From assembly GCA_045531685.1 (NCBI GenBank), contig JAZSEL010000068.1, positions 1 to 64,000 of the forward strand: a DNA stretch of 64,000 bases, given 5' to 3'. Origin of the DNA: RGIG8767 sp045531685 (GTDB taxonomy: Bacteria; Bacillota; Clostridia; Lachnospirales; Lachnospiraceae). The notes beneath the pieces are model-generated. The model was not told the DNA's origin and searched no databases. It was given only the letters and a program-made list of their open reading frames with translations. Shown one piece after another: positions 1 through 8,414 of this stretch (position 1 is its first letter; each line of letters starts with the position of its first letter). Both the position numbers and the translations under genes were made by a program.

Positions 1-192
1 TTAAACAAAGACTGGTTCATGACATTACTTGACTTAGAAGACTATATCAAAGTAAAAGACCAGATGTTTGAAGATTATAAGGATCGTGAGAAGTGGCAGC
101 AGATGATGCTTGTAAACATTGCAAAGGCAGGTTTCTTCTCATCAGACCGTACAATTGCAGATTATAACCGTGACGTTTGGAAACTGTCATAA
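1..192 (+). CDS. Glycogen/maltodextrin phosphorylase, C-terminal fragment
   Basis: Only the last 63 residues lie in the window; the reading frame is open from base 1 and ends at TAA. The tail contains SSDRTIADYNRDVW, the conserved C-terminal signature of GT35 alpha-glucan phosphorylases, which release glucose-1-phosphate from alpha-1,4-glucans in the cytoplasm using PLP. It precedes a maltodextrin uptake and malQ cluster, which fits a starch/glycogen role. A strong terminator follows, so it is a separate transcription unit. The family assignment rests on a short tail only; the gene continues upstream of the window. Confidence 0.8.
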   Translation, partial: LNKDWFMTLLDLEDYIKVKDQMFEDYKDREKWQQMMLVNIAKAGFFSSDRTIADYNRDVWKLS

Positions 193-215
193 AATATAGC
201 CCTCCCTTTATGGAG

Positions 216-247
216 TATCCCCCGGATTTTCCGGGGGATATTTCATT
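216..247 (+). terminator. Rho-independent terminator of the phosphorylase gene
   Basis: A perfect 11-bp stem (TATCCCCCGGA / TCCGGGGGATA) with a TTT loop is followed by TTTCATTTT. Confidence 0.85.
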
Positions 248-367
248 TTACAGAATAGGGTCGGAAGGATTGCAGAACATACTTTTGTTTTTTGACGAAT
301 AATACATAGTAATTTGGACACCCTACTTATGTGATTGTGAGATGTGCACAAAAATGAATGTCGAAAA

Positions 368-395
368 TTGATACAAGTGATGAAAATAGTATACA
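368..395 (+). promoter_or_regulatory. Predicted sigma-A promoter of the maltodextrin uptake operon
   Basis: TTGATA, a 16-bp spacer, then TATACA. Transcription would start near 402, right at the palindrome at 403-420 and upstream of the 440-502 repeats, so both would lie in the untranslated leader. The 386-bp gap between the phosphorylase and the binding-protein gene holds a terminator, this promoter, two palindromes and short direct repeats; no convincing gene was seen in it. Confidence 0.55.
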
Positions 396-402
396 AGTGT
401 TT

Positions 403-420
403 ACAGAAAGCGTTTTCTGT
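403..420 (+). promoter_or_regulatory. cre/LacI-type operator at the transcription start
   Basis: ACAGAAAGCGTTTTCTGT is a near-perfect 18-bp palindrome (one mismatched pair) with a central CG, the form expected of CcpA cre boxes and other LacI-family operators. It lies immediately downstream of the predicted -10 box, a position suited to repression. The binding protein could be CcpA or the LacI regulator encoded at the end of the cluster. Confidence 0.5.
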
Positions 421-439
421 GTTACTATACAAACAGTTC

Positions 440-502
440 CGGTAACGTTACCGATACCGATACCGATAACGGTGCCGAAAACGATACCGATAAGGTACCG
501 AA
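440..502 (+). repeat. Palindrome CGGTAACGTTACCG plus tandem ACCGAT hexamers in the leader
   Basis: A perfect 14-bp palindrome (440-453) is followed without a gap by direct repeats of ACCGAT (451, 457 and 463 in register, again near 484) and further CCG-containing half-sites (AACGGTGCCG, GGTACCG). The composition differs sharply from the AT-rich surroundings. The AACGTT core resembles LacI-family operators; the hexamers look like reiterated half-sites. Role inferred from position only. Confidence 0.45.
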
Positions 503-578
503 GAGGTTACGGATGGAAACGCAACGGAAACAAAAGTATAGGATTAGAATTTAATTCAAACAAGAAAGGGAGACAAAA

Positions 579-1943
579 ATGAAAAAGAAATTACTTAGCG
601 CATTACTTAGTGTTGCAATGGTAGCTACTTTACTCACAGGTTGTGGTGCAAAAGAAGAATCTGCACCAGCAACAGAAAAAGCTGAAGAAGCAGCTCCAGC
701 AGAAAAAGAAGAAGCTGCAGCAGAAGCTACAGCAGAAGGTGGTTCTGTTTACTACTTAAACTTCAAGCCAGAACAGGATGAAGCTTGGCAGAACTTAGCA
801 AAGGCTTACACAGAAGCTACAGGTGTTGAAGTAACAGTTGTTACAGCTGCATCTGGTGAATATGAAACAACTCTTATGAGTGAAATGGGTAAGAGCTCAG
901 CTCCTACATTATTCCAGGTTAACGGACCTGTAGGTTTACAGAACTGGAAAGATTATTGCTTAGATTTAACAGGAACAGATATCTACAACGAACTTACATC
1001 TGATGCTTTCGCATTAGAAGAAGATGGTATGGTTTACGGTATCGGTTATGTTATCGAATCTTACGGTATCATCGCTAACAAGACATTACTTGCAGAAGCA
1101 GGTTATGATGTTACAACAATTAACTCTTTCGAAGCATTAAAGGCTTGTGCAGAAGACATCACAGCTCGTAAAGACGAACTTGGATTTGGTGCTTTCTCTT
1201 CAGCAGGTATGGATCCTTCTTCTGACTGGAGATTCAAAACTCACTTAGCAAACCTTCCAATTTACTTCGAATATCAGGCAAACGGAATCAACGCTACAGA
1301 TGCTATCAAGGGTGAGTTCTTAGACAACTACCGTAACATCTGGGATTTATATATCAACAACAGCACATGTGCTCCAGCTGAATTATCAGCTAAGACAGGT
1401 GATGACTCTAGAGCAGAATTCTTAGCAGGCGAAGCAGTATTCTTCCAGAACGGTTCTTGGGAATACGGCAGCTTAACAGCAGAAGGTGCTTTCTCTGATG
1501 AAGATTTAGTTATGATTCCAATCTACGTTGGAGCAGGTGACGAAGCTAACCAGGGTCTTTGTACAGGTACAGAAAACTACTGGTGTGTAAACTCTCAGGC
1601 AGATGAAGCTGACATTCAGGCTACATTAGATTTCATCGCTTGGTGTGTAACTTCAGCAGAAGGTACAACAGCTATGGCTAATGACATGGGATTCGTAATT
1701 CCATTCAAGAAAGCAGCAGTTTCTCCTAACCTCTTCGTAAAACAGGATACAGAATACACAGCAGCTGGTAAGACTCCTGTTTCATGGAACTTCACAACAA
1801 TGCCATCAGAAGAATGGAAGAACGGTGTAGGTTCTGCATTAACTGCTTATGCAGCAGACCAGACAGATGCTAACTGGGATGCAGTGGTTGCAGCATTCGT
1901 TGACGGATGGGCTTCTGAATACGCATTAGCAAACGGACAGTAA
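579..1943 (+). CDS. Maltodextrin-type ABC transporter solute-binding lipoprotein
   Basis: This 454-residue extracellular binding protein has a lipoprotein signal (lipobox LLTG-C22), then an Ala/Glu/Lys-rich linker to about residue 55, then a family-1 solute-binding domain. It should be anchored on the outer face of the membrane and deliver oligosaccharide to the two permeases that follow. Ligand is inferred from neighbours (phosphorylase, malQ), so maltose/maltodextrin is likely. The start is preceded by AAAGGGAG at good spacing. Codons are very strongly biased (GCA, ACA, TTA, GAA), as in highly expressed genes. A hairpin after the stop probably keeps its mRNA more abundant than that of the permeases. 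Confidence 0.88.
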   Translation: MKKKLLSALLSVAMVATLLTGCGAKEESAPATEKAEEAAPAEKEEAAAEATAEGGSVYYLNFKPEQDEAWQNLAKAYTEATGVEVTVVTAASGEYETTLMSEMGKSSAPTLFQVNGPVGLQNWKDYCLDLTGTDIYNELTSDAFALEEDGMVYGIGYVIESYGIIANKTLLAEAGYDVTTINSFEALKACAEDITARKDELGFGAFSSAGMDPSSDWRFKTHLANLPIYFEYQANGINATDAIKGEFLDNYRNIWDLYINNSTCAPAELSAKTGDDSRAEFLAGEAVFFQNGSWEYGSLTAEGAFSDEDLVMIPIYVGAGDEANQGLCTGTENYWCVNSQADEADIQATLDFIAWCVTSAEGTTAMANDMGFVIPFKKAAVSPNLFVKQDTEYTAAGKTPVSWNFTTMPSEEWKNGVGSALTAYAADQTDANWDAVVAAFVDGWASEYALANGQ

Positions 1944-1965
1944 AAAATATACTGAAATACAAACA

Positions 1966-1991
1966 GAGGGCAGGCAGTTTTGCCTGCCCTC
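1966..1991 (+). other. Intercistronic stem-loop after the binding-protein gene
   Basis: An 11-bp GC-rich stem (GAGGGCAGGCA / TGCCTGCCCTC) with a 4-base loop and no T-tract sits between binding protein and permease genes. Such hairpins typically shield the upstream message from exonucleases or attenuate the downstream genes, setting a high binding-protein to permease ratio. Confidence 0.6.
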
Positions 1992-2060
1992 ACTTAAGGA
2001 AAAAGCGGTAAAAGCGTGCCGTGGGATACATGTAGTTTTTAGTTAGTCTGGAGGTAACAT

Positions 2061-2915
2061 ATGGAAAAAGCAATTAAAAGATGTGCACCGATTTTGGTGT
2101 TGCCGACGTTTTTGGCATTCACAATCGGATTTATTGTTCCTTTTTTTCAAGGATTATATCTTTCGTTTTGTCAGTTTACAACAGCAAAAGATGCTGAGTT
2201 TATCGGTTTTGGAAACTACATGAGAGTTTTCCAGGATTCAACATTTTTAGATTCGTTTGGATTTACAGTGTCCTTCGCTGTAGTGTCCATTTTATCAATT
2301 AACATTATCGCATTTGCTCTGGCTATGATTCTTACCAGAGATAATTTAAAGGGAACCAATGTGTTCCGTACCGTATTTTTTATGCCAAACTTAATCGGTG
2401 GTATCGTATTAGGTTATATTTGGCAGATTTTACTTAACTGTGTACTTTCCATCGTGGGAGAACCATTACTTGCACTTAACAGCACAGCCGGTTATTGGGG
2501 TATGATCATTTTGATGTGCTGGCAGCAGATTGGTTACATGATGATTATTTATATTGCCGGTATCCAGAACGTACCGGAAGCTTTGGTTGAAGCAGCCGCT
2601 ATTGGCGGTGCTACATCATGGCAGACATTAACAAAAGTCAAATTACCGATGGTAATGCCTTCTATTACTATCTGTGTATTCTTAACATTAACAAACTCCT
2701 TTAAACTGTTCGACCAGAACTTGGCATTAACAGCCGGAGAACCTAGACATGCAACAGAAATGCTTGCCCTCAATATTTATAACACCTTCTATGCAAGAGC
2801 CGGTGCTCAGTGGAAGGGCTTAGGCCAGGCAAAAGCCGTTGTATTCTGTATCCTGGTTATCGTTATTTCCTTGATTCAGTTTAAGGCAACACATTCAAAG
2901 GAGGTACAGCAGTAA
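2061..2915 (+). CDS. Sugar ABC transporter permease (MalF type)
   Basis: This 284-residue integral membrane protein has about six hydrophobic segments and the EAA loop of binding-protein-dependent permeases (EALVEAAAIGGATSWQTLTK, residues 173-192), which docks on the ATPase. It carries no large periplasmic insert, as usual in Firmicutes. GGAGGTAAC precedes the start. It shares one base with the next gene through a TAATG stop-start overlap, so the two permeases are translationally coupled. No ATPase gene is present locally; Firmicutes commonly use a shared MsmX-type ATPase. Confidence 0.9.
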   Translation: MEKAIKRCAPILVLPTFLAFTIGFIVPFFQGLYLSFCQFTTAKDAEFIGFGNYMRVFQDSTFLDSFGFTVSFAVVSILSINIIAFALAMILTRDNLKGTNVFRTVFFMPNLIGGIVLGYIWQILLNCVLSIVGEPLLALNSTAGYWGMIILMCWQQIGYMMIIYIAGIQNVPEALVEAAAIGGATSWQTLTKVKLPMVMPSITICVFLTLTNSFKLFDQNLALTAGEPRHATEMLALNIYNTFYARAGAQWKGLGQAKAVVFCILVIVISLIQFKATHSKEVQQ

Positions 2916-3760
2916 TGACAACAAGTAAAAAGAAAATTGTTAACAATATTTTTTCCGTTATTTTAGCTGTATTGTCCGTTGCGTATGTGTATCCTGTTTT
3001 CATGATTTTAATTAACTCTTTAAAAGAAGAAAACAGTATTACAACAAATGGAGCATTTACGCTTCCGACAGCAGAAACATTTACAGGACTTACTAACTAT
3101 GTCAGTGCTATTGAAGCACAGGGATTTTTAAGAAGTCTTGGTTACAGCTTGATTATTACGATTACTTCAGTAGGAGCAATCTTATTATTCTGCTCTATGA
3201 GTGCATGGTATGTTGCACGTGTTAAGACTGTATTTTCAACAATGTTATATTACCTCTGTGTATTTTCAATGGTAGTTCCATTCCAGATGGTTATGTATAC
3301 ATTGGCATCTACAGCAGATTCACTTAAGTTGAATACACCTTGGAACATTTGGATTATTTATCTTGGATTCGGTGCAGGTCTTGCAGTATTTATGATTACC
3401 GGTTTCATGAAATCCGTTCCGCTTGAAATTGAAGAGGCAGCAATGATTGACGGATGTACTCCTCTTAGAACATTCTTCTCAATTGTTATGCCTATGTTAA
3501 AACCAACATTGATTTCTGTAGGTATTTTGGAAGCAATGTGGGTATGGAATGACTACTTACTTCCGACATTGGTACTTGATATTAAGAAATATAAGACGAT
3601 TCCAATGTTAATCCAGTACTTCCGCGGAAGCTACGGAAGAGTAGAAATGGGACCTATGATGGCATGTATCATGTTAACCATCATCCCAATTATTATTGTA
3701 TATCTTGCAGGTCAGAAGCACATTATCAAGGGTGTTGCTGCCGGTGCTGTTAAGGGCTAA
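2915..3760 (+). CDS. Sugar ABC transporter permease (MalG type)
   Basis: This 281-residue protein is the second permease of the maltodextrin importer, with about six membrane segments and an EAA loop (EEAAMIDGCTPLRTFFSIVM, residues 173-192). The start ATG overlaps the stop of the preceding permease by one base; AAAGGAGG lies just upstream. It would form the membrane heterodimer with the MalF-type partner. The family is clear; the transported sugar is inferred from context. Confidence 0.9.
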   Translation: MTTSKKKIVNNIFSVILAVLSVAYVYPVFMILINSLKEENSITTNGAFTLPTAETFTGLTNYVSAIEAQGFLRSLGYSLIITITSVGAILLFCSMSAWYVARVKTVFSTMLYYLCVFSMVVPFQMVMYTLASTADSLKLNTPWNIWIIYLGFGAGLAVFMITGFMKSVPLEIEEAAMIDGCTPLRTFFSIVMPMLKPTLISVGILEAMWVWNDYLLPTLVLDIKKYKTIPMLIQYFRGSYGRVEMGPMMACIMLTIIPIIIVYLAGQKHIIKGVAAGAVKG

Positions 3761-3773
3761 TAAGGAAATCGAA

Positions 3774-3809
3774 TTTGCTGCCTGTCCTCCCAATTAAGCG
3801 GGCAGCAAA
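3774..3809 (+). other. Intercistronic stem-loop before malQ
   Basis: TTTGCTGCC pairs perfectly with GGCAGCAAA across an 18-base interior. It lacks a clear T-tract, so it looks like a processing or stability element rather than a full terminator. Confidence 0.45.
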
Positions 3810-3837
3810 AACATGAATAGAAAGGTTACTGATTAAC

Positions 3838-5313
3838 ATGAGAAAAAGTGGTATTCTCTTGGCAATTTCCAGCATTCCTTCAAAATATGGAATTGGAACT
3901 TTCTCAAAAGAAGCATATGAATTTGTAGATTTTTTAGAAAAATCAGGACAGAGTCTTTGGCAGATTCTGCCTCTGGGTCCTACCGGTTACGGAGATTCTC
4001 CATATCAGTCATTCTCAACCTTTGCAGGTAATCCATACTACATTGATATGGAAGAATTTATTGAAAAGGGATTTTTAACAAGAGAAGACTGCGAGAACGC
4101 AGGATTTTTAGAAGGTGCTTTTGTAGATTACGAAAAAATCTTCTATGGCAAATTTGAGTTATTAAGAAAAGCATATAAAAACAGCAATATTACTGAAGAT
4201 GTTGATTACCAAAAATTCGTTGCTGATAATCAGGCATGGCTTCCGGATTACGCTTTGTATATGGCGGTAAAGGATTCCTTCGGTGGTATCAGCTGGATTG
4301 AATGGGATGAGGACATCAAGCTTCGCAAGAAAGAAGCACTGCAGAAGTACAAAGAGGAATTAAAAGAACAGATTGAGTTCTATCAGTTCCAACAGTACTA
4401 TTTTGCAAAACAATGGAAAGCACTTAAGAAGTACGCCAATAACAAAGGAATTGAAATTATTGGTGACATTCCGATTTACGTTGCTCTTGACAGTGCGGAT
4501 ACATGGGCCAATCCACAATTATTCCAAGTGGATGAGGAATGTATCCCGGTAGCTGTAGCCGGTTGCCCTCCAGACGCTTTTTCCGCAACCGGACAGTTAT
4601 GGGGAAATCCTCTGTACGACTGGGAATATATGAAGAAGACAGAGTATGCCTGGTGGGTTGAGCGTATCCGTTACTGTTATGAGATATATGACATTGTACG
4701 TATTGATCATTTCCGTGGTTTTGACGAATATTATTCCATTCCTTACGGAGACCCAACGGCAGAGTTTGGTCATTGGGAAAAAGGACCGGGTTACGAACTG
4801 TTCAAGGTAATCAAGAAAAATCTTGGAAAGATTAAGGTTATTGCAGAAGATTTAGGTTTCTTAACGGATACAGTTATTAAATTAGTAGAAAAGACCGGAT
4901 ATCCGGGAATGAAGGTACTTCAGTTCGCCTTTGATTCCAGAGAAGAAAGCGATTATCTTCCACATAATTATGTGAGAAACAGTATTGTATATACGGGAAC
5001 GCATGATAATGATACTACTAAGCATTGGTATGAAGTATTAGACAAACAGGATAAGAGATTTGCGAACCGTTATCTTGACGGAGCTAATAAAAATAATATC
5101 TGTAAGAAAATGATTCGTTCCGCTCTTGGCAGCGTGGCAGATACAGCAGTAATTCCAATGCAGGATTATCTGGAATTGGATGGAGAAGCAAGAATGAATG
5201 AGCCGTCCACATTAGGTAAGAACTGGAAATGGCGTCTCGTAGATGGTCAGATTACAGATGAATTGGCAAAGGAAATCTATAGCCTGACAAAAACATATGG
5301 TCGTTTATCATAG
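3838..5313 (+). CDS. malQ: 4-alpha-glucanotransferase (amylomaltase)
   Basis: This 491-residue GH77 enzyme transfers alpha-1,4-glucan segments between maltodextrins and releases glucose, making longer chains for the phosphorylase. Visible landmarks: the substrate-loop stretch WQILPLGPTGYGDSPYQ near residues 41-57, catalytic nucleophile Asp290 in VRIDHFRGFDEYY, acid/base Glu337 in VIAEDLG, and Asp390 in GTHDNDTT. Length and order of motifs match bacterial MalQ. It follows the importer genes, so uptake and processing are co-expressed, and it is separated from the LacI regulator by a terminator. Confidence 0.96.
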   Translation: MRKSGILLAISSIPSKYGIGTFSKEAYEFVDFLEKSGQSLWQILPLGPTGYGDSPYQSFSTFAGNPYYIDMEEFIEKGFLTREDCENAGFLEGAFVDYEKIFYGKFELLRKAYKNSNITEDVDYQKFVADNQAWLPDYALYMAVKDSFGGISWIEWDEDIKLRKKEALQKYKEELKEQIEFYQFQQYYFAKQWKALKKYANNKGIEIIGDIPIYVALDSADTWANPQLFQVDEECIPVAVAGCPPDAFSATGQLWGNPLYDWEYMKKTEYAWWVERIRYCYEIYDIVRIDHFRGFDEYYSIPYGDPTAEFGHWEKGPGYELFKVIKKNLGKIKVIAEDLGFLTDTVIKLVEKTGYPGMKVLQFAFDSREESDYLPHNYVRNSIVYTGTHDNDTTKHWYEVLDKQDKRFANRYLDGANKNNICKKMIRSALGSVADTAVIPMQDYLELDGEARMNEPSTLGKNWKWRLVDGQITDELAKEIYSLTKTYGRLS

Positions 5314-5332
5314 TCGTAGTCCTATTATTTAT

Positions 5333-5375
5333 AACCGGGAAAGTTTTGGGAATGTACTTTCGGGTTGTATTTTTG
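5333..5375 (+). terminator. Probable terminator after malQ
   Basis: AACCGGGAAAGT pairs with ACTTTCGGGTT (one bulge) and is followed by GTATTTTTG. Confidence 0.6.
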
Positions 5376-5387
5376 ATGAAAAATGGG

Positions 5388-5423
5388 GATTGTGCTATAC
5401 ACAATCTCCATTTGTGTTATAAT
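5388..5423 (+). promoter_or_regulatory. Inverted repeat and -10 box upstream of the LacI regulator
   Basis: GATTGTG-CTATA-CACAATC is a perfect 7-bp inverted repeat (5388-5406), followed by TTATAAT with -10 box TATAAT at 5418-5423. No good -35 is placed at 17 bp, so the palindrome occupies the -35 region. It may be an operator, possibly for autoregulation. Confidence 0.4.
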
Positions 5424-5455
5424 AAAAGCCGTGTTGCAAAGAAATGGGGAAGAAC

Positions 5456-6535
5456 ATGAGTGCAGAAGAGATGCTACAAGAGGAATTGAATACAGAAGAA
5501 GGTGTAGAGATTACCATAAAGGATATTGCACGTATATGCGGTGTAGGTGTCAGTACGGTGTCCAGAGCTATCAATAATCATCCGGATATTAATCCGGTGA
5601 CTAAGAGAGCCATCATGGAAACTATTGAAAAATATGGATACATACCAAATAATAGTGCCCGTAATCTGAAAAGAACGGATGCAAAGTGTATTGCAATTCT
5701 CGTAAAAGGTCTTACCAATCCGTTTTTTGCACAGATGATTCGTATTATTGAAGAAGCTGTTGAAAAGAAAAAATATTCATTAGTACTTCGTCATGTCGAA
5801 TTTTCTGAGGATGAAGTGGATGTAGCATTGGAACTGGTAAAAGAAAAGCGTCTTCGTGGTATTGTCTTTTTGGGAGGATATTTTAACCATTCAGAAGACA
5901 GACTCAGTAAGATTAATGTTCCGTTTGTTTTGGCAACCGCAGGATGTGTTCCGGAGAATATGAGCCGGAAGTCTTATTCATCATTAGCGGTAGATGATGA
6001 AAAAGAAGGGTACCGGATGACACGATATCTGATTGAACAGGGGCATGAGAAGATAGCCATTCTTTCCGCAGAATCAACAGATGTCAGCGTAGGTAAGCTT
6101 CGTTTGGAAGGATACAAACGTGCACTTATGGAAAACGGAATTGCCATCGACGAAGATTTAATATGTCCGATGAAGGATGATGTAGAGTTTTATTCCATGG
6201 AAAATGGTTATGTAGTAGCATCGGAACTGTTGGAGAGAAGAAAGGATGTTACCGCTATTTTTGCCATTTCCGACTTGTTGGCAATCGGAGCCTGTCGTGC
6301 AATAAAGGATAAGGGACTTGCCATTCCAAGCGATATTGCCGTATGCGGATATGATGGAATCGATATGGGGCAGTATTATAACCCAAGTATTACTACCGTG
6401 AAGCAGCCGGTAGATGATATCGCCCAAGAAGCAATCAAACTCTTGTTTAATATTATTGGTAAAAAGCAGGAGCATCAGCATAAGGTATATGATGCAGAGC
6501 TCTTGGTAAGAGAATCAACAGAAATGGTAAGATAA
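5456..6535 (+). CDS. LacI-family transcriptional regulator (maltodextrin cluster)
   Basis: A LacI/GalR repressor: helix-turn-helix ITIKDIARICGVGVSTVSRA near residues 19-38, then a periplasmic-binding-protein-like effector domain ending in the typical CGYDGIDMGQYYNPSITTV segment. The start at 5456 (359 residues) is preferred over the in-frame ATG 12 bases upstream because GGGGAAG is correctly spaced only to it. An acidic 18-residue extension (SAEEMLQEELNTEEG) precedes the DNA-binding helix, longer than usual. As the last gene of the cluster it is the natural candidate to bind the palindromes at 403-453; that is inference. Confidence 0.88.
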   Translation: MSAEEMLQEELNTEEGVEITIKDIARICGVGVSTVSRAINNHPDINPVTKRAIMETIEKYGYIPNNSARNLKRTDAKCIAILVKGLTNPFFAQMIRIIEEAVEKKKYSLVLRHVEFSEDEVDVALELVKEKRLRGIVFLGGYFNHSEDRLSKINVPFVLATAGCVPENMSRKSYSSLAVDDEKEGYRMTRYLIEQGHEKIAILSAESTDVSVGKLRLEGYKRALMENGIAIDEDLICPMKDDVEFYSMENGYVVASELLERRKDVTAIFAISDLLAIGACRAIKDKGLAIPSDIAVCGYDGIDMGQYYNPSITTVKQPVDDIAQEAIKLLFNIIGKKQEHQHKVYDAELLVRESTEMVR

Positions 6536-6549
6536 GAATTGATGATTAC

Positions 6550-6590
6550 CCTTCCGTAATTCAAAAATTGGATTGCGGAAGGATTTTTTA
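6550..6590 (+). terminator. Rho-independent terminator after the LacI gene
   Basis: CCTTCCGTAATT pairs with GATTGCGGAAGG (two G-T wobbles) and is followed by ATTTTTTATT. Confidence 0.85.
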
Positions 6591-6734
6591 TTGTAGTGTC
6601 TAAAGGCTACTTGATAACTTGAAAAGTGATATAGTAGAGGAAATATATTCATTTGGCAAAAAATAATGTATAATAATAAAAGAATTACTGTAATGAGTAG
6701 TATAGATTTGTGGAATGTATGTAGGGGATAGAAC

Positions 6735-8003
6735 ATGAAAATCAGAGTAATCAACAAATCATATGAAGAAGTATTACGCATGCCACAGTATAAGTATAAA
6801 AAGCCAAGACATCAATTGGGGATTTTACGTCCGATTTTAAAGGTTGTGTGTTGGTTTTTGCTGAAACTGAATGGGTTTACTTATGAAAAAATCGGGATGG
6901 ACAAGTTAAAGAAAGGGGAGCCTTGTCTTGTACTTATGAATCATTCCAGTTTTATTGATTTGGAAATTGCAGCTTTTTTATTGGCGGACAGAGAATGGCA
7001 TATTGTAACCACATTGGATGGATTTGTTGGTTTGGATTGGCTACTGCCTTTGGTAGGATGTATTCCCACTAAGAAGTTCATTAATGATGTAAGCCTGGTG
7101 CGTGATATGCGTTATACGGTAAAGGATTTGAAGGCATCTATTATTATGTATCCGGAAGCAAGCTATAGCTTTGACGGAACAGCAACCACCTTGCCGGACA
7201 GCCTTGGAAAGTGCTTGAAAATGCTGGATGTGCCGGTAATCATGATAAAGACGGAAGGTGCTTTTTTACGTCAGCCATTGTACAATTGCCTGAAGTTGCG
7301 TAAGACAAAGATTTCAGCGACAATGGAATATGTACTTTCACCGGAAGATATCAAAGAAAAGACACCGGATGAATTGAATGAAGTATTAATCAAATGCTTT
7401 GATTTTGATAATTTTAGAACCCAGCAGGAAAAGGGAATTCTGATTAAAGAGGAATATCGTGCAGATGGGTTACAGAGAGTATTATACAAATGTCCTCACT
7501 GTATGACAGAGGGCAAGACTGTGGGGGAAGGGATTACACTTACCTGCAAGGAGTGCGGAACGGTATACGAATTAACCGAAACCGGATATCTGGAATGCAA
7601 AACCGGTGAAACCAAGATTAACCACATTCCGGATTGGTATAAATGGGAACGTGAATGTGTCCGCAAAGAACTTGAGGAGAATACATATAAGCTGGATGTT
7701 TTAGTGGATATCTACATGCTGATTAACACAAAATGTGTGTATCGTGTGGGGGAAGGCCGTTTGGTGCATACTACAGAAGGCTTCCATTTAACCGGCTGTG
7801 ACGGACAGATTGATTACAAATTAAAGCCCCAGAAATCCTACAGCCTGTATTCCGATTATTACTGGTATGAAATCGGAGACATGATTAGTATCGGGGATAC
7901 TAAGATTCAGTATTACTGTTTCCCGAAAAAGCAGGAGAATGTGGTGGCAAAGACCAGACTTGCTGCCGAGGAGTTATATAAGATGGTGAAGATAGGGAAG
8001 TAG
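6735..8003 (+). CDS. PlsC-like acyltransferase with C-terminal zinc-ribbon extension
   Basis: The N-terminal half is a lysophospholipid acyltransferase domain: NHSSFID (residues 69-75) is the HX4D catalytic motif, followed by PLVGCIPTKKF and the YPEASYSFDG (139-148) block. Such enzymes acylate lysophosphatidic acid at the membrane. Unlike plain PlsC (about 200-250 residues) this protein has 422: residues 250-280 form a CPHC...CKECG zinc ribbon, followed by about 140 residues unlike any domain I can name. AGGGGATAG precedes the ATG. It is monocistronic, flanked by a terminator upstream and a repeat array downstream. Substrate and role of the C-terminal part are unknown. Confidence 0.75.
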   Translation: MKIRVINKSYEEVLRMPQYKYKKPRHQLGILRPILKVVCWFLLKLNGFTYEKIGMDKLKKGEPCLVLMNHSSFIDLEIAAFLLADREWHIVTTLDGFVGLDWLLPLVGCIPTKKFINDVSLVRDMRYTVKDLKASIIMYPEASYSFDGTATTLPDSLGKCLKMLDVPVIMIKTEGAFLRQPLYNCLKLRKTKISATMEYVLSPEDIKEKTPDELNEVLIKCFDFDNFRTQQEKGILIKEEYRADGLQRVLYKCPHCMTEGKTVGEGITLTCKECGTVYELTETGYLECKTGETKINHIPDWYKWERECVRKELEENTYKLDVLVDIYMLINTKCVYRVGEGRLVHTTEGFHLTGCDGQIDYKLKPQKSYSLYSDYYWYEIGDMISIGDTKIQYYCFPKKQENVVAKTRLAAEELYKMVKIGK

Positions 8004-8019
8004 TGTGCTAGAAAAGCGT

Positions 8020-8330
8020 TGGACCAGACTAGGACTTGAAAAGAGTGAATTGGTCGGGGAGGAAAATATGTGATTCCCGACTAAGAGATGGAAAATATGG
8101 ATTGGTCGGGTATAGAAGAAGAGATGGTCCCGACTAGGTGATACAAAGTATAGATTAGTCGGGAGTTGAGAGACGGTTGTTCCCGACTGAAGGAAGAAAA
8201 ATACGAATTGGTTGGGAGTGGGAGAAAAATTTGAGCCGACTAGATGGCAAAAAAAAAAAATTAGTAGGGGACGATAGAAATATGAGCCCCGACCAGAATG
8301 AAAAAAATACAAATAGAGCGGAGTTAAACA
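8020..8330. repeat. 53-bp tandem repeat array with an inverted repeat in every unit
   Basis: Five clear units. The left arm (consensus TTGGTCGGG) begins at 8050, 8102, 8155, 8208 and 8261, with a decayed copy near 8313; the right arm (consensus CCCGACTA) begins at 8076, 8129, 8182, 8235 and 8288, with a decayed one at 8024. Spacing is 52-53 bp throughout. Within each unit the arms can pair around a loop of about 18 bases; the rest is purine-rich and varies. The array fills the gap between two convergent genes. The reading frame crossing it on the minus strand has no start signal and the period is not a multiple of three, so it is treated as noncoding. Confidence 0.8.
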
Positions 8331-8353
8331 AAATAGAGATATATAAATGAGCC

Positions 8354-8384
8354 GAAAGCCGAATAGGATTCCTATTCGGCTTTC
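8354..8384. terminator. Perfect 14-bp hairpin between convergent genes
   Basis: GAAAGCCGAATAGG-ATT-CCTATTCGGCTTTC. It sits 30 bp past the minus-strand methyltransferase stop, so it could end that gene and also back up the plus-strand acyltransferase. Neither side has a long T-tract, so termination is likely but not certain. Confidence 0.6.
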
Positions 8385-8414
8385 AAGTTATCTATAAATG
8401 GTTGGAATATTTCT

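Noticed and set aside
358..582. 74-aa plus-strand open frame across the maltodextrin leader
   Set aside because: It runs through the promoter -10 region, both palindromes and the ACCGAT repeats, has no ribosome site and a repeat-driven Pro/Ile/Thr composition; treated as regulatory DNA.
7974..8312. 112-aa minus-strand open frame across the 53-bp array
   Set aside because: Low-complexity Phe/Ser/Leu product created by the purine-rich repeats; the 53-bp period shifts frame each unit and there is no start signal.
8020..8330. CRISPR array
   Set aside because: Repeats are degenerate, the spacers are not unique 30-40 bp sequences flanked by identical repeats, and no cas gene is near; the same holds for 11045-11280.
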